A program made the translations under genes and the position numbers. From Planctomycetota bacterium (GTDB taxonomy: Bacteria > Planctomycetota > Phycisphaerae > UBA1845 > PWPN01): DNA of 64,000 nt. The notes under the pieces were generated by a model. The model was not told the origin of the DNA, searched no databases, and was given only the letters and a program-made list of their open reading frames with translations. The stretch lies in NCBI GenBank assembly GCA_029550525.1, contig JAKPHF010000016.1:1-64000 (forward strand), in the 5' to 3' direction. Shown here in pieces: positions 42,415 through 52,471 of the stretch (within the stretch, counting starts at the first letter, position 1; each line of letters opens with the position of its first letter).

Positions 42415-44655
42415 TCACTGCTGCGGGGCGGGTAACGCCGGCTGTGGCGCGGGCGGAGCGGCTGCCGCGGCGATTCGCGCGTTCAGGGCGGCGGCCAGAT
42501 GGCGGACCCACTCGTCGGGATCGGCCTGGGCAGCCTGGGACAGCACGGGCTGAGCTTTCGGACCGTAGTGGTCGGCGAGCGTCCGCATGGCCAGGCCACG
42601 CACCAGCCAGTGCGAGTCGTTCAGCAGCGCGTTGACGGTGTCGACCGCCGCCTTGTTCAACCCGAACCAACGCAGGCACTCAGCCAGGCGAGCCCGCACA
42701 TGCCAATCCGAGTCCGAGGCCATGCCGAGGATCGCAGCCTGAAGGGCGGCAGCATCGATGGGACGGGCCGAATACTTGAGCCTGCCCGCGGCCACGTGCT
42801 GATGTTCGGCCAGCAGTGGGGTCAACAATTCCAGGGCTGCAATGCGATCCAACGCATCGGCCGATCGCAGACGGCTCATGAGTTTGCCCATGTTGTCGTC
42901 CGTGGGCACGAACGCGGTTCGCTTGAACTTCAGTGGATCGGCCGCGAAGCCGCCCGGCGCCGGAACCACAACCTCCTGGCCCTGGGCATCAAGAAAGCTG
43001 ATCGGCGACAACACCCCGCGGACGGTCACGTCGTGAACGATTTGCGGCGTACCGATCATCCCGGAGCGGATGACGCCCAGATCGACGGTGTGCGAGATCT
43101 CGACCGATTCGCCCGGGTTCAGCCGCGGCGTTCGGTTGAGCGAGAACCGCAGCGTCGGCCCGGAGGTCCGCGGCCGGTCGCCTTGCGTCTCCACCGTCAG
43201 CAGCAGATCAGGCGAGACCATCATGCCCGCTCCGAGCGTGATTGGGAACGGCCCGATGTTGGTGAGCCGAACGGTAAGCAGCCAGGGCTCACCCGGCGGC
43301 ATCTCCGCTCGCGGCATGTGGAACGAGAGTGACAAATATCGGCGCGGATTCAGCGGATAGTCCAGCACCTCCCATGGGAACGCCTTGACCGTCCGGGCCG
43401 CCTCCGGCGGTGCCGAGCGCGTGGCCGGGTACTCGATGCCCACCTTCGGCACCGCATCGCGCACGATGATTCGGCTCAGCGGATCGGCCGGACGCGTGGT
43501 CGCCTTGCCCAAAGCCTCCTTGGCCGCGTCAGTCTCGCGAGCGGCGGCGAGCGTCAGGGCGTATTCCGCAGCCGCCGCCGTATCCAGGTCGGCAATCGGA
43601 GCCAGCTCAGCCTGGGCCTCGTCGAGGCGCCCTAACTGCCGCAGGGCTGAACCCAGCGCTCGGCGGGCCACGATGAGATCCGGCAGTTCGGCCAGCGCCA
43701 GGCGGGCGAGTTTCTCAGCCTCCCGTGGCTGGGACTGGTGGAACGCATAGAACCACGCCATGTAGCCGGTCAGCTCAGGAGCGAGGTCGCCCTTCTGCTC
43801 GGCGAGCAGTTGCTTCCAGACCTTCGCCGCCTCCTCGATTTGCTCGCGGGCTTGCGACGACTTTTCCGTCACCTGCAACGCCATCGCGTAATCAGTCAAG
43901 GCAATGGCCAGCTCACCCTCCGGATCGAATTGCCGCAGCAGCGCCACCACGTGGGCGTATAACCGTTCAGCCGCTTCGGGCAGGCCGAGCTCCATCAGTC
44001 GATCAGCCACCGATCGAGCCAGCGCCGGATCGTTCGGGCACGCGCTCAGCGCGAGCAGCAGATCGTCGAGCGAGGGGGCCCCTGCCATCGAATCGTTCTC
44101 CTTCCGGAGCGTTTTCCGCAGGTTGCGGGCGGTGAAGTTCAGCTCGTAGGCGTTGATGGACGCCTCGAGCTCGGCTGCCGCCGCATCGCGTTCGCCACGG
44201 TTGAGGTGGAACTCCGCCAGCCGCCGGTGCAGATCGCTGGCCACGCTCGGTGGCAGCCCCGGGCTCTTCAGGTGGTTGGTGCAGAACTCGGCCCGCTCCT
44301 CAGCGGTCTGCAACCGCTCGATCTCGAGCGACACCCAATCGAGGTGGGCGGCGATGTCGTCCGGTTGCAGCCGAACGTATCTGCCCAGGGCCTGCCGAGC
44401 GGCGTTCATCCGGTCCAGCGCGACCAGCATGTCGTACTGCCAGAGGTAGGCCTCGGCCAGGTCCGGCTGCACCCGGGCGGCCGCCTCCATAAGCCGAAGC
44501 GTGATCTCCGCATCAGCGTCCGACACGCCGGCCTGCGGCGTGCGCGGGTAGTCACGACCGAGATCCACCAGCCATGCGCCCGCCGGCAGCGGACCGGCGA
44601 AGAGCGCTTCGGCCGCCACCATCATCGACAGTACCGTCCAGGCCATCTGCCGCAT
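42415..44655 (-). CDS. TPR/HEAT-repeat secreted protein of unknown function
   Basis: 746 residues. After a signal peptide (~1-27, AWLVDLG follows), residues ~45-400 are TPR-like helical pairs (AYLWQYDMLVALDRMNAARQALGRYVRLQPDD, AELEASINAYELNFTARNLRK, ALGSALRQLGRLDEAQAELAPI). Residues ~430-600 form a beta-rich part (LSLSFHMPRAEMPPGEPWLLTVRLTNIGPFPITLG), and ~620-720 are HEAT-like (SDSDWHVRARLAECLRWFGLNKAA, NDSHWLVRGLAMRTLADHYGP). A Pro/Ala tail closes it. No catalytic motif. It is divergent from a Tat-exported oxidoreductase. Confidence 0.7.
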   Translation of the reverse strand: MRQMAWTVLSMMVAAEALFAGPLPAGAWLVDLGRDYPRTPQAGVSDADAEITLRLMEAAARVQPDLAEAYLWQYDMLVALDRMNAARQALGRYVRLQPDDIAAHLDWVSLEIERLQTAEERAEFCTNHLKSPGLPPSVASDLHRRLAEFHLNRGERDAAAAELEASINAYELNFTARNLRKTLRKENDSMAGAPSLDDLLLALSACPNDPALARSVADRLMELGLPEAAERLYAHVVALLRQFDPEGELAIALTDYAMALQVTEKSSQAREQIEEAAKVWKQLLAEQKGDLAPELTGYMAWFYAFHQSQPREAEKLARLALAELPDLIVARRALGSALRQLGRLDEAQAELAPIADLDTAAAAEYALTLAAARETDAAKEALGKATTRPADPLSRIIVRDAVPKVGIEYPATRSAPPEAARTVKAFPWEVLDYPLNPRRYLSLSFHMPRAEMPPGEPWLLTVRLTNIGPFPITLGAGMMVSPDLLLTVETQGDRPRTSGPTLRFSLNRTPRLNPGESVEISHTVDLGVIRSGMIGTPQIVHDVTVRGVLSPISFLDAQGQEVVVPAPGGFAADPLKFKRTAFVPTDDNMGKLMSRLRSADALDRIAALELLTPLLAEHQHVAAGRLKYSARPIDAAALQAAILGMASDSDWHVRARLAECLRWFGLNKAAVDTVNALLNDSHWLVRGLAMRTLADHYGPKAQPVLSQAAQADPDEWVRHLAAALNARIAAAAAPPAPQPALPAPQQ

Positions 44656-44861
44656 CTGAGTGCTCCTGTCAGGGGACCGCGAGTAGTCTATCCCAACCCG
44701 TCACGATGGGCCAGAAGCGGTTGCCCCATCCGGCGGAGCGTCGTAAGCTAGTGCCCGGTTTCCCTCGTTCCACGCTCGCTCCGATCGCACACCGGTCGGT
44801 CCGCGAGCAGACAAGCTCCGCCACGATCCGGCGGACGGCCTTTTTACGGAAAGGATTGAGC

Positions 44862-46169
44862 ATGCCTGAGCGGACGAGCATCAGTCGTCGAGCACTCCTG
44901 AAGGGGGCGGCGGCCGCCGTGGCGGCGCCGTACATCGTCTCCGCTTCAGCTCTCGGCAAGAACGGCTTCTTGCCGGCGAGCGAACGCATCACCGTCGGCT
45001 GCATCGGCCTGGGCAACATGGGCTCGGCCCACTACCCCGGGTTCCTTGATGACAAGCAGCTCCAGGTGGTGGCGGTCTGCGACGTAGACCTCTTCAAGCG
45101 CAAGCAGAAGCAGCAGCAGGCGAACGAGAAGTACGCCGCCGACCGTCAGGCCGGCAGCTACAAGGGCTGCGACGACTACAACGAGTTCGAGGAACTGCTC
45201 GCCCGCACGGACATCGATGCGGTGTTGATCGCCGTGCCCGATCATTGGCATGCCATCATCGCCATCGCGGCCTGCCGGGCGGGTAAGGACGTTTATTGCG
45301 AAAAGCCGCTGTCGCTCACCATCCGCGAGGCATGGGCCATGCGTGACGCCGCCCGCCGCTACGGCCGCGTGTTCCAGACCGGCAGCCAGCAGCGCAGCGA
45401 CAGCAACTTCCGGCTGGCCTGCGAACTGGTCCAAAGCGGGCGCATCGGCAAGCTGGTGAAAGTGAACGTGGGCATCGGCGGCCCCTCGCGCGAGAAGTAT
45501 CTGCCCGAGCAGCCCGTCCGCGAAGGCCTCGACTGGGATCGCTGGCTCGGCCCCGCGCCGTGGCAGCCCTACAACGAGGAACGCTGCAGCGGCAACTACG
45601 GCGGCGGCTGGCGGCACATCCGCGACTACTCCGGCGGCATGATGACCGACTGGGGCGCCCATCACCTGGACATCGCCCAGTGGGGCCTGGGGATGGACGG
45701 CAGCGGACCGGTCGAGATCACGCCCCTCATGCCCATGCCGGACATCGGCGGCCCCCGCGACAAGGAAGGGCTCGTCTTCAAGTACGCCAACGGCGTGCCG
45801 GTGTACCACGGCGGCAAAGTGAACGGCGTGCTGTTCACCGGTACGGAAGGCAAGATCGAAGTGAACCGCGGCTATCTCCGCAGTTGGCCCGACAGCATCA
45901 TCCTCGAACCGCTCGGTGCCAACGATGTTCACCTGTACGAGAGCCCGGGCCACCGTCAGGACTGGATCAACTGCATCCGCACGCGGAAGCGGCCCATCTG
46001 CGACGTCGAGATCGGCGCCAGTTCGGTCACCGTCTGCCACCTGGGCAACATCGCGTACTGGCTCGGCCGTTCCATCAAGTGGGATCCCGAGAAGCACGAG
46101 ATCATCGGCGATACGGAAGCAAGCCGCTGGCTCGATCGTCCCAAGCGCGGGCCCTGGCGGCTGGCGTAA
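44862..46169 (+). CDS. Tat-exported Gfo/Idh/MocA-family oxidoreductase
   Basis: 435 residues. The twin-arginine signal SRRALLKGAAAAVAAPYIVSA is followed by a Rossmann domain (ITVGCIGLGNMGSAHYPGF, VVAVCDVDLFKRKQ, DIDAVLIAVPDHWHA) and the family's CEKPLSL lysine motif, then the C-terminal beta domain with GMMTDWGAHHLDIAQWGLG. This secreted subgroup of Gfo/Idh/MocA is abundant in planctomycetes and probably acts on sugars with NAD(P) in the periplasm. AAAGGA precedes ATG 44862. Confidence 0.92.
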   Translation: MPERTSISRRALLKGAAAAVAAPYIVSASALGKNGFLPASERITVGCIGLGNMGSAHYPGFLDDKQLQVVAVCDVDLFKRKQKQQQANEKYAADRQAGSYKGCDDYNEFEELLARTDIDAVLIAVPDHWHAIIAIAACRAGKDVYCEKPLSLTIREAWAMRDAARRYGRVFQTGSQQRSDSNFRLACELVQSGRIGKLVKVNVGIGGPSREKYLPEQPVREGLDWDRWLGPAPWQPYNEERCSGNYGGGWRHIRDYSGGMMTDWGAHHLDIAQWGLGMDGSGPVEITPLMPMPDIGGPRDKEGLVFKYANGVPVYHGGKVNGVLFTGTEGKIEVNRGYLRSWPDSIILEPLGANDVHLYESPGHRQDWINCIRTRKRPICDVEIGASSVTVCHLGNIAYWLGRSIKWDPEKHEIIGDTEASRWLDRPKRGPWRLA

Positions 46170-46267
46170 TGCAGCGAGTTGCGTAGTGCCGCGGGCCCGT
46201 CCCGCGATGGTGAGATGTCCACGGGTTTGCCGAGCAAGCCCGAACTGCAAGCGAGGAGCTTGAACTC

Positions 46268-48415
46268 ATGAATACCCGACGCATGATTCCCGCGACCATC
46301 GCCCTGCTGCTGGTCGCCTGGATGCCCGCCACGGCCGGCGCGGCATCGACCGAGGAACTCGAAAAGCAATTTCTGGCCAAGATCGACGAGTTGCTGCCCG
46401 GCATGGGCGCCGAGAAGCTCGAAGACCGTGAGCAGCCGCAACTGGCCTTCGAACGCATCTGCATGGAAAACAGCGCGCCCGACAAGCAGATCGAGCGGGC
46501 GGCGCTGTGCAAGGCCATCATGCAACGCGTCGGCGAAGACGTGCCTCTGCCCGCCCGCGTATGGCTGCTCCGCAAGGTCGAGCCGATCGGGCGCGCCGAA
46601 GTCGTCGCGCCGCTGGCTGCCCTGCTGGGCGATTCGAACCCCCGAATCCGCGAGCTGGCCCGCCGGGCGCTCGCGAACAACCCCGCGCCGGAGGCGTCCG
46701 CCGCTCTTCGCGAGGCGCTGGCCCGGTCCAAAGGCGCGGCCTGGCGCATCGCGCTGATCAATGCTCTGGCCTTCCGCAAAGACACCGACGCCGTCCCGCA
46801 GATGGCCAAGCTGGCCAGCTCCGCAAAGCACGCGAAGGTGGCCGAGGCGGCCATCAGTGGCCTGGGCCAAATTGGCGATGACTTTTCCGTGCAGACGCTG
46901 GCCTTCCTTCGCAAGAACGCCAAGCCGGAATTGAAGGCGGCCGTCATCGATGCGAGCTTCTATGCCGCCGAAAACCTGATAGCGCGCGGCGCTAACGCGA
47001 AAGCCGCCGAGATCTATGCCGAGCTGGCCGATGCCGCTCAACCTGAAAACATCCGCATCACCGCCCTGGAGGGGCTCGCCACCGCCAAGGGTGCCGACGC
47101 CATCCCGCAGCTCATGCAATTGGTGAACGGCTCGGATCCGCGGCTGCAGATTGTCGCCGCTCGTTGCCTTCAGCGTATTTCCGGCGAAGGCGTCACGACG
47201 AAGTTGACCGCCGCTCTCGACGCCGCGTCGCCCGATGCCCAGGCCGTCCTGCTCGAGATGCTCGGGCAGCGCGGCGACAAGAAGGCCATGGCTGCCGTCG
47301 CCAGGTACCTCGAGGCCAGCAACCCGGAGGTGCGGACCGCGGCGATCGGGGCGATGCGCTACATCGGCGACGGATCGATGGTGAACAAGCTGGCGGAAAT
47401 CGCCGCCAAGTCCACCGGTCCCGAGCGAGACGCCGCTCGCGAGAGCCTCAAGTGGATGCGCGGCCAGGATGTCGATGACGCCATTCTCGCGTCGATCGGG
47501 CGCGGCGACGAGCGGGTCAGCGCCGAGCTGGTGCGAGCAGCGGCGGTGCGACTCATGAAACCGGCGCTGCCGGCCATGCTGAAGTTCGCCAGCTATCCCG
47601 ACGAATCCATCCGCGTGCCCGTGATTTACAACATCGGCAAGCTCGCGACGCCCGAGGACTTGAACTCGGTGCTCCGCGCCTTCGCTCGGCTGGAAGCGGG
47701 CCAGAATGCTGACACCGTCAAGGACGCTCTGGCTCGCATCTGCTCGCGGATCTCCGACGAGAGCGAGCGGAGCAAGCCGCTCATCGCCGTGCTGCCGACC
47801 GCCGAGCCGGCTGTCCAGGTCGTCGTGTTGCAGGCATTGAGCACGCTCCGCGGCCAAGAGGCGCTGGAAGCCATCCGCGGCTGCCTCGAGTCGCCGTCGC
47901 CGCAGGTGAAACAAGCCGCGGCCCAAGCTCTGGCCGAGTGGGGTCCGGTGTATTGCATGGATTGGGTGTTCGCCGGCCCGTACAAGAAGAGCGGGGCCAG
48001 CTATACCGATCTCTTCGACACGGTCTTCCCGCCTGAAACCGGCGACGCCAACGTGAAGTGGCAACCGGTCAAAGGCCAGAGGGGCCGGAACATCGACCTG
48101 CAAAAACTGGCCCAAGGCGAGCATATCTGCGGCTACCTGCGGACGCAGCTCGTCTCGCAGAACGAGCAGGAAGTAATCCTGTCATTCGGAAGCGACGACG
48201 GGATCAAGGTCTGGCTGAACGGCAAGCTGGTGCATGGCAACAACGCCACCCGGGGCTTGCGTTTGGATGAAGACAAGGTCAAGGTCAAACTCACCAAGGG
48301 CGAGAACACGCTGTTGGTGAAGGTGACGCAGGGTCGCGGTGACTGGGCCATGGCTTGCGGTGTGCAATCGCCGGTGGGCGGCCCGCCCGACGCACTGAGC
48401 TTCCAGGCCAAGTAA
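46268..48415 (+). CDS. HEAT-repeat protein with C-terminal PA14-like beta domain
   Basis: 715 residues. Signal peptide (~1-26, ending GAAS). Residues ~90-550 hold about ten HEAT/PBS-like repeats (APLAALLGDSNPRIRELARRALA, AAISGLGQIGDD, MAAVARYLEASNPEVRTAAIGAM, and so on). The last ~130 residues form a beta domain (YCMDWVFAGPYKKSG, FGSDDGIKVWLNGKLVHG, LTKGENTLLVKVTQGRGDWAM) like the PA14/NPCBM folds that bind sugars. It follows the Tat oxidoreductase by 98 bases and is likely in one unit. A terminator follows. Confidence 0.75.
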   Translation: MNTRRMIPATIALLLVAWMPATAGAASTEELEKQFLAKIDELLPGMGAEKLEDREQPQLAFERICMENSAPDKQIERAALCKAIMQRVGEDVPLPARVWLLRKVEPIGRAEVVAPLAALLGDSNPRIRELARRALANNPAPEASAALREALARSKGAAWRIALINALAFRKDTDAVPQMAKLASSAKHAKVAEAAISGLGQIGDDFSVQTLAFLRKNAKPELKAAVIDASFYAAENLIARGANAKAAEIYAELADAAQPENIRITALEGLATAKGADAIPQLMQLVNGSDPRLQIVAARCLQRISGEGVTTKLTAALDAASPDAQAVLLEMLGQRGDKKAMAAVARYLEASNPEVRTAAIGAMRYIGDGSMVNKLAEIAAKSTGPERDAARESLKWMRGQDVDDAILASIGRGDERVSAELVRAAAVRLMKPALPAMLKFASYPDESIRVPVIYNIGKLATPEDLNSVLRAFARLEAGQNADTVKDALARICSRISDESERSKPLIAVLPTAEPAVQVVVLQALSTLRGQEALEAIRGCLESPSPQVKQAAAQALAEWGPVYCMDWVFAGPYKKSGASYTDLFDTVFPPETGDANVKWQPVKGQRGRNIDLQKLAQGEHICGYLRTQLVSQNEQEVILSFGSDDGIKVWLNGKLVHGNNATRGLRLDEDKVKVKLTKGENTLLVKVTQGRGDWAMACGVQSPVGGPPDALSFQAK

Positions 48416-48468
48416 AAGCCCGAGCCGGATCGAACTCGATCCAACAAACTCGAGTCACGAAACGTTTA

Positions 48469-48508
48469 TGCCCCGCGGCACTTTCGCCGCGGGGCACTTT
48501 TGTTGTTT
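48469..48508 (+). terminator. Rho-independent terminator after the HEAT-repeat gene
   Basis: An 11-bp perfect stem (48469-48479 with 48486-48496), loop ACTTTC, followed by CTTTTGTTGTTT. It ends the transcript of the oxidoreductase/HEAT unit, 53 bases after the stop. Confidence 0.9.
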
Positions 48509-48578
48509 GACCGAACCAAGTGGGCCCGCCACTCGTCGCTGATCCCCAGTCCCCAGCCCCCAGGCCCTTTTTCTCCAC

Positions 48579-50588
48579 TCATCCTCGCTCGGTCATCATC
48601 CACGCGCGGATCAGTTCGGCGACGCTCCACGCCTGCGCGATGCAGCCGCGCGGCTTGTGCGGAGGCTGGCCGTCGAAGATTTCGCTGACCGAGCCCAGAC
48701 CCGCCTCGTCCAGATGAGCGATGAGGGGCTGGAGGAGTTCGCGCATACGCTGCTTGGCATCATCCGCAAAATCATGGACCCGCAGGTAGGCCTCGACATA
48801 CGATCCGATGAGCCAGGCCCATACCGTGCCCTGGTGATAAGCACTGTCGCGCTCGTACGGCGTTCCCTCGTAACGGCCGCAGAACGAAGGATGCTGGGGT
48901 GACAAAGATCGCAACCCGTAAGGCGTGAGCAGCTCGCGTTCCACGATCCGCAGGACGGCCCGTTGGCGATCCGGATCGAGCGGCGAATCGGGAAGACTGA
49001 CGGCCATGATCTGGTTGGGCCGGATGGCCAGATCGCGCCAATCGTCGCGCACGACGTCGTAGAGATATTCGCCCTTCTCATTCCAGAACACCGTCTGGAA
49101 CGATTCGCGCACTCGCCTGGCCATCTCGCGATAACGGGCCGCGGCGGCCGGATCGGTGGCGTCGGTGCGCCGGGCCATGAGGCACAGATCGTGGTGCCAC
49201 AGAGCGTTGATCTCCACCGGCTTGCCATGCCGCGGCGTGAACACCACCTCGTTGCACTTGGCGTCCATCCAGGTGAGCTGCGTGTTCGAATCGCCGCAGG
49301 TGATCAGCCCGTCGGGCTCCATGCGAATGTTGAACCGCGTGCCTCGGGCGTAGGCTTCGATGATGCGAGCGCACACCGACCCGAGAATCTCGGCCCAGGC
49401 GGCCTCATCGCCGCTCTGGCGGCAGTAAGCGTCGGCGGCGTGGACGAACCACAGGGCGGCGTCGGCGCTGTTGTAGTCGCGACCGTCGCCGTAATCGCTG
49501 AAGCGGTTGGGAATGAGTCCGTCCTTCTCGGCAGAGGCAAATACCTCCAAAACCTGACGGGCTTCGGCGAACCGCCCGGTTTCCAGGAGCAGCCCGGGCA
49601 GGGAGATGAACGTGTCGCGACCCCAGTCGCCGAACCAGGGATATCCGGCCAGGATGGTGGTCAGAGCGGTGTCGGTTTCCCGGGGCCGGCTCACCACGAA
49701 CGCCGCGGCGGCCTGGGCGAGCCGCTCCGGCACGCTTTGCGCCGTGGGACGGGGAGCCAGTTCGATGGGCTCGACGGATTCGGGCACCGTCTTCATCTGT
49801 TCGCCGAAGCCGGCGACCGCCCGGAACATGACCTCGATGCTCCCGCGGCCCTGCGTGCGGAACCAGCCCGGGACGAACAGGTCTTCGGTACACTCCACGC
49901 CTCTGCTGGCCTCTTCCTGGTAGTAGAACCCGTACCACCAGTCGCTTTGCCGGGTGAAGCTGACCGCCTGTCCGCCGTCCAACCGCTCCGCCGACATCCA
50001 CAGCCGCGGCCCGTCGGCGTAGGCGTCCACGGTCACGAATTCCTGAATCTCACTCACCCGGTAGGAGCCGGGGAAGGCCCGGGTGACCGAGTGGTAGTCG
50101 CGCATGGGCGTGAGCGGGTGCAACTCCAGCGAGAGCGGCTCGCCGGGCGGTCCGTCCAGACGATAGCGGACGAGCACCTCGTCGTGGCCGTGCCGCATAA
50201 TGACTTCTTTGATCAGCCGAACGCCGTCGTGCTCGTACACGAAGCGTACCCACGGCGTGGTCGGGTCGTTGTGGTAGGCGAAATGCGTCTGATACTCATA
50301 GCCGCGGGGGTGAATGGTCCGCTCGAATCGAAAGCTGGCCATGTCATGCTGGCGCCCGGATACCCCCACCTTTTCGACGACGGCCGAGAGCAGCATCCAG
50401 CGTTGGAGAGGCGGTCGAGCGGCCGCCACGAGCAGTCCGTGGTACTTGCGGGTGGGAATGCCGACCACGGTGCTGGAAGCGTAGCCGCCGCGTCCATTGG
50501 TCAGCAGCCATTCGCGGCTCAAACAGGCGTCGAGATCGGCCGGACCACTCGCCAGGGCTGTCGCTTGCGTTACAGAATCGGTTCTCAT
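48579..50588 (-). CDS. Glycogen debranching enzyme (amylo-alpha-1,6-glucosidase, GH133-like)
   Basis: 669 residues. N-terminal domain: EWLLTNGRGGYASSTVVGIPTRKYHGLLVAA. The C-terminal (alpha/alpha)6 catalytic domain carries AGYPWFGDWGRDTFISLPGLLLETGRF, DGLITCGDSNTQLTWMDAK, KPVEINALWHHDL and YERDSAYHQGTVWAWLIGSYVEAY, the standard GDE motifs. It removes alpha-1,6 branches from glycogen in the cytoplasm. The GH57 amylase gene lies upstream on the same strand with a 483-bp gap, so they may be separate transcripts. Confidence 0.93.
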   Translation of the reverse strand: MRTDSVTQATALASGPADLDACLSREWLLTNGRGGYASSTVVGIPTRKYHGLLVAAARPPLQRWMLLSAVVEKVGVSGRQHDMASFRFERTIHPRGYEYQTHFAYHNDPTTPWVRFVYEHDGVRLIKEVIMRHGHDEVLVRYRLDGPPGEPLSLELHPLTPMRDYHSVTRAFPGSYRVSEIQEFVTVDAYADGPRLWMSAERLDGGQAVSFTRQSDWWYGFYYQEEASRGVECTEDLFVPGWFRTQGRGSIEVMFRAVAGFGEQMKTVPESVEPIELAPRPTAQSVPERLAQAAAAFVVSRPRETDTALTTILAGYPWFGDWGRDTFISLPGLLLETGRFAEARQVLEVFASAEKDGLIPNRFSDYGDGRDYNSADAALWFVHAADAYCRQSGDEAAWAEILGSVCARIIEAYARGTRFNIRMEPDGLITCGDSNTQLTWMDAKCNEVVFTPRHGKPVEINALWHHDLCLMARRTDATDPAAAARYREMARRVRESFQTVFWNEKGEYLYDVVRDDWRDLAIRPNQIMAVSLPDSPLDPDRQRAVLRIVERELLTPYGLRSLSPQHPSFCGRYEGTPYERDSAYHQGTVWAWLIGSYVEAYLRVHDFADDAKQRMRELLQPLIAHLDEAGLGSVSEIFDGQPPHKPRGCIAQAWSVAELIRAWMMTERG

Positions 50589-51071
50589 GCCACCCCCGTC
50601 TGCTCCTTCGCGTGATCACCGGCTCACTCGCGCCGCCTCCGGTTTGCCGACATTCGCCCTGTCCGGGGACGGGTCGGTTGCCCGTCTCAGGCGGCCGGGA
50701 CGCCCGCTCCCCGCGGCCGCCGCCCGTGCGAAACCGCATCGGCAGAAACGGCTTTGGCCACCCCGCTTCCTGCACGACCGCTCGCTGACTGCGGCCGGCA
50801 GGCGTCGCAATCGGGCAGATGGCACACGGACAGGGAAGCCGCGCGCCTGTCCGGTTGCATCGGGTGTATCGGCAAGTACGAGGACCGATTTCAGGCGCAC
50901 GCCCGGCGATTGTGACGAATGCCGAGAAATGTAGCACAGTGTCCGATAAATGCGGGCCTCGGAGGCGACGGGAGAGGCTTGAGGCTTGAGGGGCGAGGGA
51001 CTGGTCAGCTCTCAGCTGTCAGCTCGGCTGCATGGATGGCTCATAGCCCACAGCTCATAGCTCACAGCTCC
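50589..51071. other. 483-bp intergenic region with repeats
   Basis: Contains a plus-orientation GAGGCTTGAGG pair (TGA at 50980 and 50987), a degenerate GCGGCCGGGACGCCCGC hairpin (about 50692), and the TGA ladder of the GH57 gene at the right end. No gene is supported. Confidence 0.5.
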
Positions 51072-51074
51072 TCA
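51005..51074 (-). repeat. TGA-ladder repeat at the GH57 amylase stop
   Basis: On the minus strand TGA begins at 51074 (the stop), 51064, 51057, 51043, 51021, 51014 and 51007. Steps of 7 (51064/51057, 51021/51014/51007) and 14 are in one heptad register of GCTATGA/GCTGTGA units. All three frames are closed within 35 bases. Confidence 0.75.
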
Positions 51075-52280
51075 GGCCCGCAGGTTTTGCAGCCGTTCGC
51101 GCAGACGCGCGCCGATCCGCAGCCGCAGATTATCGAGGACGTTCATGAAGTTGATGTAGGAGTCGTACGGCGAGTCGTACGGGTTGAAGAACTTGTGCAC
51201 GTCCCCGTCGCCCGCCTGCTTGGTGCACATGTACAGGAAGTGATCCGACGACTGCAGACAACGCCAGTCCTGCAGGATCTGGGGATCTCCCGTGCTCTTG
51301 ACCTCGCGCTCGAGTCGGTACAACTCGTGCAGGGCGTTGGACTGCATGGCATTGCCCAGAAACGCCGAGAGATCGCGCTCACTGTCGGCCCAACTGATCA
51401 TGTGCGGCACGTCGCATTCGCCCCGCGGCGGATGTGCCTCGATCACTTCGGACGGCGTCTTGAAGTCGTTGCCCGGCCGATCGAGGATCTCGCCGGGAAG
51501 ATGAGCGAGGAAGTCGAAGATCCCGCAGTCTGCCGGCAGGCGGTCGCCAAACGCCTCGTAGTTCATGAACAGATTCACGACGTCGCCGCTTTCGCCGGTC
51601 TGGCTGATCCAGCGGGCGAACTTCTCGGCCGTGAGCGGCCATTCCGGCCAGGCGTGGTTGCAGAACCGAAACGCGATGTCGTCGCTCAACTGGGCGTTGC
51701 GCAGCAGCAAGGCCATCTTCGGCGTGCCCGTCGCGCAATACACGTAATTGGGCGAGCGATTCCCCAGCAGGTACGGAACGCCTTCGCTGAGAATGCCGCG
51801 ATAGCCGAGGCCCGATACGAAGTGGGCCAGGTCGTTGTTGTAGATCAGCTCCGTGTTGCAGAACACCGAGGGCTTCTGGCGAAACAACTGCCAGATCTTG
51901 TCGCTGTGCAGGCGAACTTGCTCCGTGAACTCCTCCCGCGAATATAGGAAGCTAAGCGAGTGATGATAGGGTTCGGCGAGGAACTCCACGCAACCGGTGT
52001 CGTTCATCTCCTTGAACTGATCCATGACCTCGGGAGCGAAGCGCTCAAACTGCTCGAGCACGATCCCGCTGAGCGAATAAGAGATGCGGAAACGCCCTTC
52101 GTGGCGATGGATCAGGTCGAGCATGAGCCGGTTGGCCCGCTGATAGCATTTCTGGCTCAGCTTGCGGCAGATCTCGCTGTTTCGAAAGCCGTCGAAGTAG
52201 TTGCGATCGGTGTCGAAGATGCTGTAGCGACGCAGCCGCGAGGGCTGGTGCACCTGGAAGTGGAAGCAAACAGAGGGCAC
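51072..52280 (-). CDS. GH57 family alpha-amylase
   Basis: 402 residues. It begins directly with the GH57 motif HFQVHQPSRL (HQP). GRFRISYSLSGIVLEQF, VEFLAEPYHHSLSFL and VFCNTELIYNNDLA follow, the last with the likely nucleophile Glu, and FMNYEAFGDRL gives the region of the acid. GH57 enzymes act on alpha-glucans such as glycogen or maltodextrin inside the cell. Near the end is a helical RLRIGARLRERLQNL. Start ATG 52280. Confidence 0.9.
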   Translation of the reverse strand: MPSVCFHFQVHQPSRLRRYSIFDTDRNYFDGFRNSEICRKLSQKCYQRANRLMLDLIHRHEGRFRISYSLSGIVLEQFERFAPEVMDQFKEMNDTGCVEFLAEPYHHSLSFLYSREEFTEQVRLHSDKIWQLFRQKPSVFCNTELIYNNDLAHFVSGLGYRGILSEGVPYLLGNRSPNYVYCATGTPKMALLLRNAQLSDDIAFRFCNHAWPEWPLTAEKFARWISQTGESGDVVNLFMNYEAFGDRLPADCGIFDFLAHLPGEILDRPGNDFKTPSEVIEAHPPRGECDVPHMISWADSERDLSAFLGNAMQSNALHELYRLEREVKSTGDPQILQDWRCLQSSDHFLYMCTKQAGDGDVHKFFNPYDSPYDSYINFMNVLDNLRLRIGARLRERLQNLRA

Positions 52281-52400
52281 GACGAAAAACCTCCCTGAAT
52301 GGGGTGGTCACTCGTTCGCTTGGCCCCGTCGGCCATAACAAACCGTGTGCGCGGGGGTATTATACTCCCGCGACCGTCCATCGTGCGACCATTGTAACCG

Positions 52401-52434
52401 AAAAAAAGCACCGGGCCGACTGGCGACCCGGTGC
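52401..52434 (-). terminator. Rho-independent terminator of the giant calcium-repeat gene
   Basis: On the minus strand, GCACCGGG (52434-52427) pairs with CCCGGTGC (52415-52408) and is followed by seven T (52407-52401). It lies 37 bases after the stop of the giant gene. The best terminator in the window. Confidence 0.9.
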
Positions 52435-52471
52435 AGTTCTTGCGCTATGGATGGCGATCTACCGATCCGTC

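Noticed and set aside
45956-48124. Long minus-strand frame opposite the HEAT-repeat gene
   Set aside because: Same shadow effect; the plus strand has a signal peptide, repeats, a PA14-like domain and a terminator.
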